Positions 35,008 through 45,990 of a DNA stretch of 64,000 nucleotides are shown piece after piece. Position numbers and translations under genes: made by a program. Every line of letters starts with the position of its first letter. The stretch's first letter is position 1. Origin of the DNA: Sphingosinithalassobacter tenebrarum (GTDB taxonomy: Bacteria; Pseudomonadota; Alphaproteobacteria; Sphingomonadales; Sphingomonadaceae). The notes under the pieces were generated by a model, which was not told where the DNA came from, made no database searches, and saw only the letters and a program-made list of their open reading frames with translations. Location of the stretch: positions 2,139,001 through 2,203,000 of the forward strand of contig NZ_CP049109.1 of assembly GCF_011057975.1 (NCBI RefSeq), in the 5' to 3' direction.

Positions 35008-36560
35008 GCCGCGCGGCCCTGACCGAAGCGCGCGTTCTGCGCATGGCGCAGCAAGTCCCTGTTGGTCGGAAGCTGCTGCAGCGCATAGTCGCCATGCTGG
35101 CGGATCGTGGCGAATGCGGCCCTGGCTTCGTTGCCCAGGCGGAAGACAGGCGCCTTGGCCGACAGGTCGGTCTTCCAGCCCATGCCGTAGAGGACATATT
35201 GCCAGCTCGGCGCGCCGAAAATGTCGATATTCGGATCGAAATCGAGTTCGTTGGGCGGGCGGAAACGCCAGCGGTCGAGCAGTTCCATCAGGCTGTCCGG
35301 CGTGGTTTCAGGGCGCACATTGTCGCGCCAGAAGTCGCTGTCGCGCCGCTGGCTCAGGAAATAGTGCATCTTGATGAAGTCGCGAGCGCGTTCGTACCGC
35401 GCACGCAGATTTGCGTTGTACTGCCGCGCCGAGGTTTCGAAGTCGCCGCCCCAGGGGAAGAGATTGGCGACGAGCTGCGCGGCAATTTCCGAAAAGACGA
35501 TGCCGGTCGCTTCGAGCGGTTCGAAGAAGCCGCTCGACAATCCGATTGCGACACAGTTCTTGTGCCAGTTCGTCTCGCGATAGCCTGCGTCGAAACGGAA
35601 GCTGCGCGTCTCCAGCTTTTCGCCCGCCGGCCCCGCATAGGCGCGCAGTGCGGCTTCGGCGGCATCGGCATCGGTATGCGCGGACGAGAAGACGTGACCG
35701 ACGCCGCGGCGAGAGCCGAGCGCGATGTCCCAGATCCAGCCTGATTGCTGGGCGGTCGAAACCGTATAGGAAGCGATCGGCGCGTCGGGACTGTCGTACG
35801 GGATCTGCATGGCGATGGCGCTGTCGCAGAACAACGTGTCGCGGCACGACGTCCAGGGCTGCCCCAGTGCCTTGCCGATCAGCTCGGCACGAAAGCCGGT
35901 GCAGTCGATATAGAGGTCGGCGGTCAGTACGCCGTTTTCCGCTGTCCGCACGCCCGCGATCGCTCCATCGTCGGAGAGTGCCACTTCGCTGACAGTGTCG
36001 GCGATGTGGCGCACGCTATTCGCGATCGCCTGTTCGCGCAGCAAGACGGCAAGCGCCTTGGCGTCGAAATGATAGGCGTAGTTGAGCGGGCCGACGAAAT
36101 CGGAGTGGCTGGGCAATTTGGGGCCGCGACATGCGTCACCCGCGCGCTTTTGCGGCGTGGCGGCTTCGTCCCAGCGCGCATCGCCGGCCATGCCGAGCAG
36201 CCAGTAGGGGAGGAGTTCGGGGCCGTTCTGATCGTCGGCCGTCTGAAATCCGTGAAGATAATGATCGCTGGCGGCAGTTCCCGGCTCGGCCTGCCAGTGA
36301 ACGAACTTGGCGCCCTGTTTGAAGGATGCGTCACAGCGCCGGATCAAGTCGGCTTCGTCGATGCCGATGCGCGCCAGCGTCTTGCGGATTGTCGGGAAGG
36401 TACCTTCGCCGACGCCCAATATTCCGATATCGGGCGACTCCACAAGCGTGACGGAGACACCGCCCGGCCGTTCCGCGCCTAGCATCTTCGCCAGATAGCC
36501 TGCGGTGATCCAACCGGCGGTTCCGCCGCCGACGATGAGAATATTGCGCGCCACGGTCAT
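35004..36560 (-). CDS. Flavin-dependent 'tryptophan halogenase' family protein 2
   Basis: A 518-residue paralogue of the next gene. FAD-binding NILIVGGGTAGWITAG is at residues 6-21, and the catalytic Lys is K81 (ASFKQGAKF). The WxWxIP motif is altered here: SGWIWDIALG, so Ile-Ala replaces Ile-Pro. SSGFFEPLEATGIVFSEIA keeps the active-site Glu. It is 61 nt downstream of the TonB receptor gene and overlaps halogenase 1 (ATGA). The start at 36560 is chosen because the FAD motif should begin within about ten residues. Whether it halogenates anything is unknown. Confidence 0.88.
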   Translation of the reverse strand: MTVARNILIVGGGTAGWITAGYLAKMLGAERPGGVSVTLVESPDIGILGVGEGTFPTIRKTLARIGIDEADLIRRCDASFKQGAKFVHWQAEPGTAASDHYLHGFQTADDQNGPELLPYWLLGMAGDARWDEAATPQKRAGDACRGPKLPSHSDFVGPLNYAYHFDAKALAVLLREQAIANSVRHIADTVSEVALSDDGAIAGVRTAENGVLTADLYIDCTGFRAELIGKALGQPWTSCRDTLFCDSAIAMQIPYDSPDAPIASYTVSTAQQSGWIWDIALGSRRGVGHVFSSAHTDADAAEAALRAYAGPAGEKLETRSFRFDAGYRETNWHKNCVAIGLSSGFFEPLEATGIVFSEIAAQLVANLFPWGGDFETSARQYNANLRARYERARDFIKMHYFLSQRRDSDFWRDNVRPETTPDSLMELLDRWRFRPPNELDFDPNIDIFGAPSWQYVLYGMGWKTDLSAKAPVFRLGNEARAAFATIRQHGDYALQQLPTNRDLLRHAQNARFGQGRAA

Positions 36561-36621
36561 CCGATCGCCTGTGTAAAAAGGGGGAGGGCCGCACATGCGA
36601 GCCTCCCCCGAATTAGCGCAA

Positions 36622-39600
36622 TCAGAAGGCGACGTTAACGCCGACCTTCACCCGCCGGTCGCTCTGGAACCAGCTACGGGTATAGAGCGAACCGTTCGGA
36701 TACCCGCCCATCAGCGTCTTCTGGGTGGCGTTCGTCAGGTTCGTCCCCTGGATGGTGAACGAGAACGCTTCCGTCACCCGGAAGGTCACGCCGGCGTCGA
36801 GCGAGCCGTAGGAAGAGCCATAGACCGGCAGCGCCAGCTGGATCTCTTCCACCGGTGCACCCGGCGCCGGATAATAGTTGAACAGCGGGTTGGTGCCGTT
36901 CGAATTGGTCGACTGCAGGTACTTCGAACGCCAGCTATAGGCGACGCGGAACGAGATCGGGTCGTGCTCGTACAGGAAAGCCACGTTGAAGTTGTGGCGC
37001 GAAAGGCCCTGCAACGGCGCATCGTCCTGAACATTGCCGAGGATGTCGCGATAGATATCACCCGGGTTGGCGCTGTCGATGAACGTATAGTTCGCCTCCA
37101 GCCCGATGCCGTTGAGCCATCCCGGCAGCGAGTCGAGGAACACGCGCCCGCCGACCTCGACGCCCTTGACGGTCGCCGCTTCCTCGGAATTGCGGACGGC
37201 GTTTGAAGTCGCCATCGTGTCCTCGGTGGTGCCGTCGTTGTAGTAGATGGTCACCGGACGCTGCTGGATCGCGTAGATCGGCAGATTGGTGAGGCGCTTG
37301 TAGAAGCCGGCGATGTGGAACGTGGTGCCGGGACGCGGATACCATTCGAACGACAGGTCGAAATTGTTCGACATGGTCGGTTCGAGGTCGGGAGCGCCCT
37401 GGGTGGTGGTGAACCGGTTGAAGATACCCGGATCGCCCGCCACGGGATTTGCGGTCGTCGCGACACCGACTTCGCCCGCGGCGCTGAGCGCCTGGAACGA
37501 GGCGTTGTCCATCGTGATGTTATAGGCACCACGAACGCGGATCTTGTCATCCGGCGCATAGATCACGTTGATCGCGGGCAGGAAGCGCGTGAAGTTGCCC
37601 CCACCCTCGCGCGGCGTGATCACTTCGGCCAGCGTCACGGTCTGCCCGTTGCGGATATAGGTGTTCGAAAGCTGACGGATCACGCCCTGGCTTTCATTTT
37701 TCACGTTGACCACGCGAACGCCGACATTGCCCGACAAATTGCCGTCCCCGAGCGGCGTATCATAGGTGGTCATGATATAGCCGGCGAGCGTGCGGGTGGA
37801 GAAGTCGCGCTGATCGTTCGGCAGCAGGAAGCCCGACTGGCGATAGTCGCTGCCGCCGTAACCGGACTGCGGAAGCGGGCCTGAGGGCACGCAGTAATAG
37901 GGGTCGGCGCAGAAGCCGGCCGGCGGCGAGCGGTGCAGCAGATCGACGTCGAGCGTACCCGCCAGCGCGAGGCTGGGATAATAGACCTGGCCGGGCAGCG
38001 CGATCGCGCCGCGGAAGAAGTCCTTATAGGGGTGTAGCTCGGAATCGCCCGGCGCCGAGTTGACGAAGGTCAGCTGCGGATCGCCGTTCCAGCCGCGACC
38101 AAGCGCGGCCCAGGCATAGCCGTTGTTGAAATCGCGCTCGGTACGGTTCGACCAGCGACCACCGACCTTCACCTTGCGGAAAAAGCTGGAGTCGACATCA
38201 TATTCGATGTCGAGCGCGGCCGAATCCATCTTGCCGGTATTGTCTTCGTTGTGCGGCATCGCCGCCGTCCAGAGATAGCGCGACTGATCGTCATACTGCG
38301 CCTGACCAAATCCGCCGGGCACGGTCACGCTCGGCAGATCGCCGGTCAGATCGAGGCCATATCCGGTCGGACCGGAAAAGTCGCGGAACACCGAAAGGCT
38401 GTTGGCCTCGGAGGTCGAGAAGATGTGCTGATAGCTGCCGCGAATGGCGACGCGCGAATCCGCGGGTGCCCAAGCAAAGGCGATCGACATGTCCTGCGTC
38501 TTGGTGCGGGTCTTGTTGACGCCGGTCGTGCCACCCTGGGTGATTGCACCACCGGTCGGATTGAACGTCGCCGGATCCCGCAGATACAGGTTCGGAGTCG
38601 AAACCAGCACACCGTTCGAATCGAACTGGCTCTGGGTCGGGTCGACGGCGAAGGTCTGCTGCGCGACGATTTCCGCCCATTCGTCGCCGCGGTTGCGATA
38701 GCGCGACTGGAAAAAGATGCCGGTGAAGGTCAGGTCGTCATTGGGTGCCCACTGTGCGGCGGCGTAGATACCGTCGCGCTTGCGCTGGAATGCCTGCTCA
38801 CCATAGTCGAAACCGCCGGGGACGAAGTAATCGTCGCCCTGCAGCGTGGTGAGGAAATAGGGCTCGATACGGAAGAATTGCGAGCGCGACGTAAGCTGGC
38901 TGTATGCACCATCGACCAGAAGGCCGACTTCGCCGATCGGCGTGTCCCAATGGCCCGCGATCAGGCCCGAAACCGAATAATCGGCTTCGTCGGCCAGGTC
39001 GCCGACACTGACATCGGCAGAACCGGCGGCATGAAGGCCCATGTCGAAATCGAACGGCAATTTGGTGCGCAGGTCGACGCTGCCGCCCGTGCCGCCTTCG
39101 ATCTGATCGGCGGAAGACGATTTATAGACGTCGACGGCCTGCATCAGTTCGGGTGTGACATCACCCCAAAGCAGCGAACGGCCGGCATTGGCGCTGAAGA
39201 TTTCGCGACCGTTGAGACGCGATGCGACGCCCGAAAGCCCGCGGACCTGAATGCCCGATCCCTCGACCGAAAAATGGTCGGGATCGTTGAGAGCGGAGAA
39301 GCGAACGATGGTGACGCCCGAGACACGCTGCAGCACTTCGGTGATCGAATTGTCGGGCAGCTTGCCAGCATCGTCGGCGACGACCGAATCGATGATCGTA
39401 TCGGCGTTCTTCTTGCGCTCGTCGGCCGACTGAAGCGCTTCGCGGCGACCCGTGACGACGATTTCCTCGCCCATGATCAGATCGTCGCCGGTCTGCGCGC
39501 TGGCGTCCTGGTCAGCGGCGGCGTCCTGCGCCCAGGCGGGGGCGGCGGTGCCCATCGCGATGATGGCGAGCAGCGACGCGCCGCTCGCGGTCATGGCGCG

Positions 39601-39636
39601 ACGGCGCGCATGACGATCAGACAAAAACTTTCTCAT
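36622..39636 (-). CDS. TonB-dependent outer-membrane receptor of the xyloglucan/xylan locus
   Basis: A 1004-residue receptor. The signal peptide ends at about residue 36 (PAWAQ), preceded by an Arg-rich N region. The TonB-box-like GEEIVVTGRRE is followed by a plug domain (VLQRVSGVTIVRFSALND..., DVYKSSSADQIEGGTGGSVDLRT). A large beta-barrel ends in the aromatic VKVGVNVAF. It is the first gene of an operon with two halogenase homologues, GH39, GH43 and GH5, and a LacI-type operator lies 22 nt upstream of its ATG. Oligosaccharide import is the likely role. GGGGAGGA precedes the ATG. Confidence 0.92.
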   Translation of the reverse strand: MRKFLSDRHARRRAMTASGASLLAIIAMGTAAPAWAQDAAADQDASAQTGDDLIMGEEIVVTGRREALQSADERKKNADTIIDSVVADDAGKLPDNSITEVLQRVSGVTIVRFSALNDPDHFSVEGSGIQVRGLSGVASRLNGREIFSANAGRSLLWGDVTPELMQAVDVYKSSSADQIEGGTGGSVDLRTKLPFDFDMGLHAAGSADVSVGDLADEADYSVSGLIAGHWDTPIGEVGLLVDGAYSQLTSRSQFFRIEPYFLTTLQGDDYFVPGGFDYGEQAFQRKRDGIYAAAQWAPNDDLTFTGIFFQSRYRNRGDEWAEIVAQQTFAVDPTQSQFDSNGVLVSTPNLYLRDPATFNPTGGAITQGGTTGVNKTRTKTQDMSIAFAWAPADSRVAIRGSYQHIFSTSEANSLSVFRDFSGPTGYGLDLTGDLPSVTVPGGFGQAQYDDQSRYLWTAAMPHNEDNTGKMDSAALDIEYDVDSSFFRKVKVGGRWSNRTERDFNNGYAWAALGRGWNGDPQLTFVNSAPGDSELHPYKDFFRGAIALPGQVYYPSLALAGTLDVDLLHRSPPAGFCADPYYCVPSGPLPQSGYGGSDYRQSGFLLPNDQRDFSTRTLAGYIMTTYDTPLGDGNLSGNVGVRVVNVKNESQGVIRQLSNTYIRNGQTVTLAEVITPREGGGNFTRFLPAINVIYAPDDKIRVRGAYNITMDNASFQALSAAGEVGVATTANPVAGDPGIFNRFTTTQGAPDLEPTMSNNFDLSFEWYPRPGTTFHIAGFYKRLTNLPIYAIQQRPVTIYYNDGTTEDTMATSNAVRNSEEAATVKGVEVGGRVFLDSLPGWLNGIGLEANYTFIDSANPGDIYRDILGNVQDDAPLQGLSRHNFNVAFLYEHDPISFRVAYSWRSKYLQSTNSNGTNPLFNYYPAPGAPVEEIQLALPVYGSSYGSLDAGVTFRVTEAFSFTIQGTNLTNATQKTLMGGYPNGSLYTRSWFQSDRRVKVGVNVAF

Positions 39637-39657
39637 ACCGTCCTCCCCAAAGGTTTA

Positions 39658-39671
39658 TGGTAACGCTATCA
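39658..39671. promoter_or_regulatory. XylR/LacI-type operator upstream of the TonB receptor operon
   Basis: TGGTAACGCTATCA, near-palindromic and one base off the window consensus. It is centred about 28 nt upstream of the receptor ATG, so it would overlap the promoter or the leader of the six-gene operon. Confidence 0.75.
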
Positions 39672-39880
39672 CAATTATGCGCAGCGAGTTGCCCCATGTC
39701 TTAAAAGCTGAACGTGATTGCGTCCAGTAAGAATCGTTGCTGCAGCTGCTATATCACGAGGTTATGGGCCATACTGTACCAAATTCGGGCGTTTCCGAAG
39801 GCCTGTCGCTGTATCGAAAAACGAGTCGCCAGACGTTTTGGTAGCGCTTTGCTGCAGTGCAATGCCGTAACAGTACGGAG
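39672..39880. other. Non-coding region between the TonB-receptor operon and the aldehyde dehydrogenase gene
   Basis: About 210 nt without a gene. It should hold the promoter of the leftward receptor operon. A degenerate second operator copy, TGGTAGCGCTTTGC, is at 39839-39852: the left half matches the XylR-type site, the right half does not. No clear -35/-10 pair was picked. Confidence 0.5.
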
Positions 39881-39925
39881 GGGGTTGATTGCCGGGCACG
39901 CGAGGCGACTCCGGCAATCAACCCC
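39881..39925 (-). terminator. Strong inverted repeat downstream of the aldehyde dehydrogenase gene
   Basis: A perfect 15-bp stem (GGGGTTGATTGCCGG at 39881-39895, CCGGCAATCAACCCC at 39911-39925) with a 15-nt loop. It starts 12 nt beyond the aldehyde dehydrogenase stop. There is no T-run, so it may stop transcription weakly or protect the mRNA 3' end. Confidence 0.55.
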
Positions 39926-39937
39926 ATTTGGCCGGGA

Positions 39938-41509
39938 TCAGTTTTCGGGCGAGCCGTCGATCGTGCGCGGCAGGTCAAAGGGGTTGGCCGATCGCACCGC
40001 CTTGGGCAGCAGCCCGTCGGGCAGATCCTGATAGCAGACCGGACGCAGGAAGCGCTCGATGGCCGCCGTGCCGACGGATGTCGTGCGCGGATCCGACGTC
40101 GCGGGGAAAGGCCCGCCATGCACCATCGCCGTCGACACTTCGACTCCGGTCGGCCAGCCATTGGCCAGAATGCGACCGGCCTTGCGTTCGAGCACCGGAA
40201 GAAGCGGCTCCGCGGCTTCGACATCGGCATCATCGAGCTGGATCGTCGCGGTGAGCTGACCTTCCAGCCGCTCGAGCAACGCGATGACTTCGTCCATGTC
40301 CTTCGCGGCGATCAGGATCGAGGCGGCGCCGAACACTTCCTGGCTGATTTCGGGATCGCCAAGGAAAGTCTGCGCATCGGTGCGGAACAGCGCGGCACGG
40401 CCCAGCGTGCAGCCAGTGCCTTCGGCGCCCTTGGCGAGCAGCGTCACGCCGTTCTTGCCTTCGAGCGCGTCGACACCCTGATCATAGGCACCCTGGATGG
40501 CAGCGGTCAGCATGACCTGCGGCTGCGCGGCCTCCACCGCTTCGGCCGCAGTCCTGGCGAAGGCGTCCAGATCGTCGCCGGCGATGCCGATCACGATGCC
40601 GGGATTTGTGCAGAACTGACCCGCGCCGAGCGTCATCGATCCGGCATAACCCTTGGCCAGCGCTTCGCCGCGTGCGGCAAGCGCTGCCGGCATCAGCACG
40701 ACGGGGTTGATGCTCGACATTTCGGCATAGACCGGGATCGGTTCGGGCCGGGCCTGTGCCAGTGCGACAAGCGCGAGGCCGCCCGCGCGCGAACCGGTGA
40801 AGCCGACCGCCTTGATCCTCGGATCAGTGACGAGCGCGGCGCCGAGTTCGTTGGCCGGGCCCTGGACGAGCGAGAACACGCCTTCGGGCAGGCCCTTCGC
40901 GGCAACCGCCTTCTGGATCGCGCGCGCGACCAGTTCGGTGGTGCCGGGATGGGCAGGATGCCCCTTGACGACCACCGGGCATCCGGCGGCGAGCGCCGAA
41001 GCGGTGTCGCCGCCGGCAACCGAGAAGGCGAGCGGGAAGTTCGACGCGCCGAATACCGCGACCGGGCCGACCGCGATCCGGCGCTGGCGCAGGTCGGGAC
41101 GGGGAAGCGGCTGGCGATCGGGCAGCGGCGTGTCGAACGTCACGTTCATCCAGTCGCCGCGACGCAGATGCGCCGCGAACATGCGCAGCTGACCGCAGGT
41201 GCGGCCGCGCTCGCCGGTCAGCCGTGCCTGGGGCAGGCCGCTTTCGGCCATCGCGCGTTCGACCAGCTCGTCGCCAAGCGCCTCGATCTGGCTCGCGACT
41301 TCCTCAAGGAAGGCGGCGCGATCCTCGGGGCTGGTTTCGCGGAACGTGTCGAACGCCTTGGCCGCGAGGGCGCATGCCTCGGCAACGTCCTCGGTGGTGG
41401 AGACCGAAAAACGCGGTTCGATCGTTTCGCCGGTCGTCGGGTTATGGGCTTCGAAGCCCTGGTCGCGCGAAACCATGCGCGCGCCGATGGGGAAGCTTCC
41501 GTCGATCAT
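39938..41509 (-). CDS. xylA: 2-oxoglutarate semialdehyde (2,5-dioxovalerate) dehydrogenase, Weimberg pathway
   Basis: A 523-residue NAD(P)-dependent aldehyde dehydrogenase. Catalytic C300 is in LGAGQFCTNPG and general base E263 in PVYAEMSSINPV; the oxyanion Asn is in FGASNFPL (N157). The fold and these motifs match the KGSADH/2,5-dioxovalerate group, which oxidises 2-oxoglutarate semialdehyde to 2-oxoglutarate as the last Weimberg step. In Caulobacter this gene is called xylA, not to be confused with xylose isomerase. GGAGAT precedes ATG 41509. It follows GH3 by 16 nt in one operon. xylB, xylC, xylD and xylX in the same locus support the function. Confidence 0.9.
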   Translation of the reverse strand: MIDGSFPIGARMVSRDQGFEAHNPTTGETIEPRFSVSTTEDVAEACALAAKAFDTFRETSPEDRAAFLEEVASQIEALGDELVERAMAESGLPQARLTGERGRTCGQLRMFAAHLRRGDWMNVTFDTPLPDRQPLPRPDLRQRRIAVGPVAVFGASNFPLAFSVAGGDTASALAAGCPVVVKGHPAHPGTTELVARAIQKAVAAKGLPEGVFSLVQGPANELGAALVTDPRIKAVGFTGSRAGGLALVALAQARPEPIPVYAEMSSINPVVLMPAALAARGEALAKGYAGSMTLGAGQFCTNPGIVIGIAGDDLDAFARTAAEAVEAAQPQVMLTAAIQGAYDQGVDALEGKNGVTLLAKGAEGTGCTLGRAALFRTDAQTFLGDPEISQEVFGAASILIAAKDMDEVIALLERLEGQLTATIQLDDADVEAAEPLLPVLERKAGRILANGWPTGVEVSTAMVHGGPFPATSDPRTTSVGTAAIERFLRPVCYQDLPDGLLPKAVRSANPFDLPRTIDGSPEN

Positions 41510-41525
41510 CAAAATCTCCGTAAAT

Positions 41526-43934
<2,409 letters not shown>

Positions 43935-43982
43935 CGCACTCCTCCCTATCTGCTTTGGGCGCGGAACATAGGGATGCAAAGC

Positions 43983-43996
43983 TGATAACGCTACCA
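43983..43996. promoter_or_regulatory. XylR/LacI-type operator between GH3 and the regulator
   Basis: TGATAACGCTACCA; its reverse complement TGGTAGCGTTATCA differs by one base from the window consensus. It is 48 nt upstream of the GH3 start and 56 nt upstream of the regulator start, so it can serve the divergent promoters and give autoregulation. Confidence 0.78.
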
Positions 43997-44052
43997 CAAT
44001 ATGTCGCGCGATATGCTTCCGTTTCCGCTTCAGCTGGTGCTAGGGAGAATGG

Positions 44053-45150
44053 ATGTCAGGGGGAACACGCAAACCAAGGGCCGGGACGTCGCGGCAGACC
44101 GGCGCGCCGACCATCGCCGACGTCGCCAAGCTGGCCGGCGTCTCGCTGATGACGGTATCACGCGTCATCAACGCCGAGGCCAATGTCCGCGACGCGACGC
44201 GCGAGGCGGTGCAGGCCGCGATCGTGAAGCTCAACTATGCGCCCAATCGCGCGGCCCGGCGGCTCGCCGGCGCGGTGCAGCTGCGCATCGGTCTCTTCTA
44301 CAGCAACCCTTCGGAGGCCTATCTGAGCGCCTTTCTGCTCGGCAGTCTCGACCAGGCGAGCCGTTCGGACATCCAGCTTGTCGTTCAGCACGCCGATCCC
44401 CATCACAATGCCAGCGAAGTCGCGCGGCGTTTCATCGAAAGCGGCGTCGACGGAATCATCCTGCCGCCGCCGCTGTGCGATTCGCGCGAGGTCCTCGACC
44501 TGCTCGCTGCCGCCGGCGTTCCGACCATCGCCGTCGCAACGGGCAGCCAGCCCGACCATGTCGCTTCGGTCTCGATCGACGATCGCGGAGCAGCGCGGGA
44601 GATGACCGAACATCTGCTCAGACTGGGGCATGAGCGTATCGGCTTCATCATCGGTGATCCCAATCTGGCCGCCAGCGGCGAACGCCTCGAAGGATATCGC
44701 GAAGCGTTGCGCGCGCGCGATATTGTTCCAGACGACGCCCTGATCGCTCAGGGCTATTTCACCTATCGTTCGGGCCTCGACGCGGCCGAGCAATTGCTCG
44801 AAATCGGCGATCCGCCGTCGGCGATCTTTGCCAGCAACGACGATATGGCGGCGGCGACGGTCGCCGTCGCGCATCGGCGCGGCATGGATGTGCCGGGGGA
44901 CCTGACCGTGGTCGGGTTCGACGATTCGGCGCTGGCGACCACGATCTGGCCTGAACTGACCACGATTCATCAGCCCATCGCGGAAATGAGCCGTGCAGCG
45001 ATGCAATTGCTGATCACAATGCTCCAGAGTCGCCGTAACGGCGGCACGGCGCCGCCCCAACATCAGGTGCTCGATTATACCCTGGTGCGGCGCCAGTCCG
45101 ATGCCGCGCCGCGACGCCGTCCGCGACCCTCGGTCCGCAAGGTCGATTGA
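44053..45150 (+). CDS. xylR: LacI-family transcriptional regulator, XylR-like
   Basis: A 365-residue repressor. The N-terminal LacI helix-turn-helix is PTIADVAKLAGVSLMTVSRVIN (residues 19-40) with the hinge LNYAPNRAARRLAG. The periplasmic-binding-protein-like effector domain covers about 75-345 (GFIIGDPNLAASGERLEGYREAL, IFASNDDMAAATVAVAHRRG, VVGFDDSALATTIWPELTTI). It sits amid the xylose and xyloglucan operons, and a XylR-type operator lies in front of it and of most neighbouring operons. The likely effector is xylose or an early metabolite. The xylR name is by analogy with Caulobacter. Confidence 0.88.
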   Translation: MSGGTRKPRAGTSRQTGAPTIADVAKLAGVSLMTVSRVINAEANVRDATREAVQAAIVKLNYAPNRAARRLAGAVQLRIGLFYSNPSEAYLSAFLLGSLDQASRSDIQLVVQHADPHHNASEVARRFIESGVDGIILPPPLCDSREVLDLLAAAGVPTIAVATGSQPDHVASVSIDDRGAAREMTEHLLRLGHERIGFIIGDPNLAASGERLEGYREALRARDIVPDDALIAQGYFTYRSGLDAAEQLLEIGDPPSAIFASNDDMAAATVAVAHRRGMDVPGDLTVVGFDDSALATTIWPELTTIHQPIAEMSRAAMQLLITMLQSRRNGGTAPPQHQVLDYTLVRRQSDAAPRRRPRPSVRKVD

Positions 45151-45159
45151 TCCGGCGGT

Positions 45160-45990
45160 TCAGGCCGATGTGATCCGCATCCCGGCCTGCATCGTCTTCC
45201 CCGGTGCCAGCACGGCCGCTTCATCATGGTTCACGGCGTCGGGCATCGCCGTGACCGGTTCCGCGCAGAAGAATGCTTCGCCGGGCGGCAGAAAAATGTG
45301 CAGGGCAGGGGTGCCGCTGCCCGCCAGCCGGATATCGCCATCATCCCGAGTCACGATTGCCGAACCGTTCCAATCGGCATAGCAGTGGTCGATCAGCTGC
45401 GGCTGTTCGAGCGGCAGCGCCGCCGACCAGTCGCCGAAATGATCGGCAGGCGCCGTCTTGGTCGGCAGCATCTGATCATCGGCCAGCCAGACATGCCCCG
45501 CTTCGAATTGCAGCGCTGTTGCGCCGTCGCGACTGAAATAGGGATGAAATCCCAGGCTGACCGGCATCGCGCCGCGATCATCGTTGCGGATTTCCAGCCA
45601 CGCATTCAGCCCCTCGGCGTCGAGTTCCAGACGCTGCACCGCCGTAAAGCTCCAGGGCCAGTGCCGGTCGGCGGGACGTTCGCGCTGCATCGTGACGCTC
45701 TTCGCGTCGCTTTCGACGATATCCCAGCGTTCGCGCCATCCCGTTCCGTGAAGCGGATGCGTCTGGCCCGGATGGTTGCGCGGAAGGTGGTGCAGCCGTC
45801 CTTCCCACTCGAGTGTCCCGAAGGCGATGCGATTGGCATAGGGGACGAGCGGAAAGCAGGCATGGTCGAACGGGTCGCTTGCCCCTTGCGGGGTCAGGCG
45901 CAGGATATCGCGTCCGTTCCGCCGTAACGAAAGGATCGCCGCGCCTTCCGGCGCGACGACCATTTCCCAGGGCCCGCAGGCGAGCTTCAC
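45160..45990 (-). CDS. Cytoplasmic aldose 1-epimerase family protein
   Basis: A 276-residue mutarotase-fold protein without a signal peptide. Visible are PLVPYANRI, the His-bearing HPLHGTGWRERW, the second His in SLGFHPYFSR, and a C-terminal Glu in FFCAEPVTAMPDA. It probably interconverts anomers of imported xylose or another aldose before the dehydrogenase. The ATG overlaps the transporter stop (ATGA). It converges on the regulator gene with 9 nt between stops. It is the last gene of the xylX-xylB-xylC-transporter operon. Confidence 0.88.
   Translation of the reverse strand: MKLACGPWEMVVAPEGAAILSLRRNGRDILRLTPQGASDPFDHACFPLVPYANRIAFGTLEWEGRLHHLPRNHPGQTHPLHGTGWRERWDIVESDAKSVTMQRERPADRHWPWSFTAVQRLELDAEGLNAWLEIRNDDRGAMPVSLGFHPYFSRDGATALQFEAGHVWLADDQMLPTKTAPADHFGDWSAALPLEQPQLIDHCYADWNGSAIVTRDDGDIRLAGSGTPALHIFLPPGEAFFCAEPVTAMPDAVNHDEAAVLAPGKTMQAGMRITSA

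Noticed and set aside
39839..39852. TGGTAGCGCTTTGC as a full second operator of the TonB-receptor operon
   Set aside because: Only the left half matches. It is mentioned in the intergenic entry but is not strong enough for its own feature.
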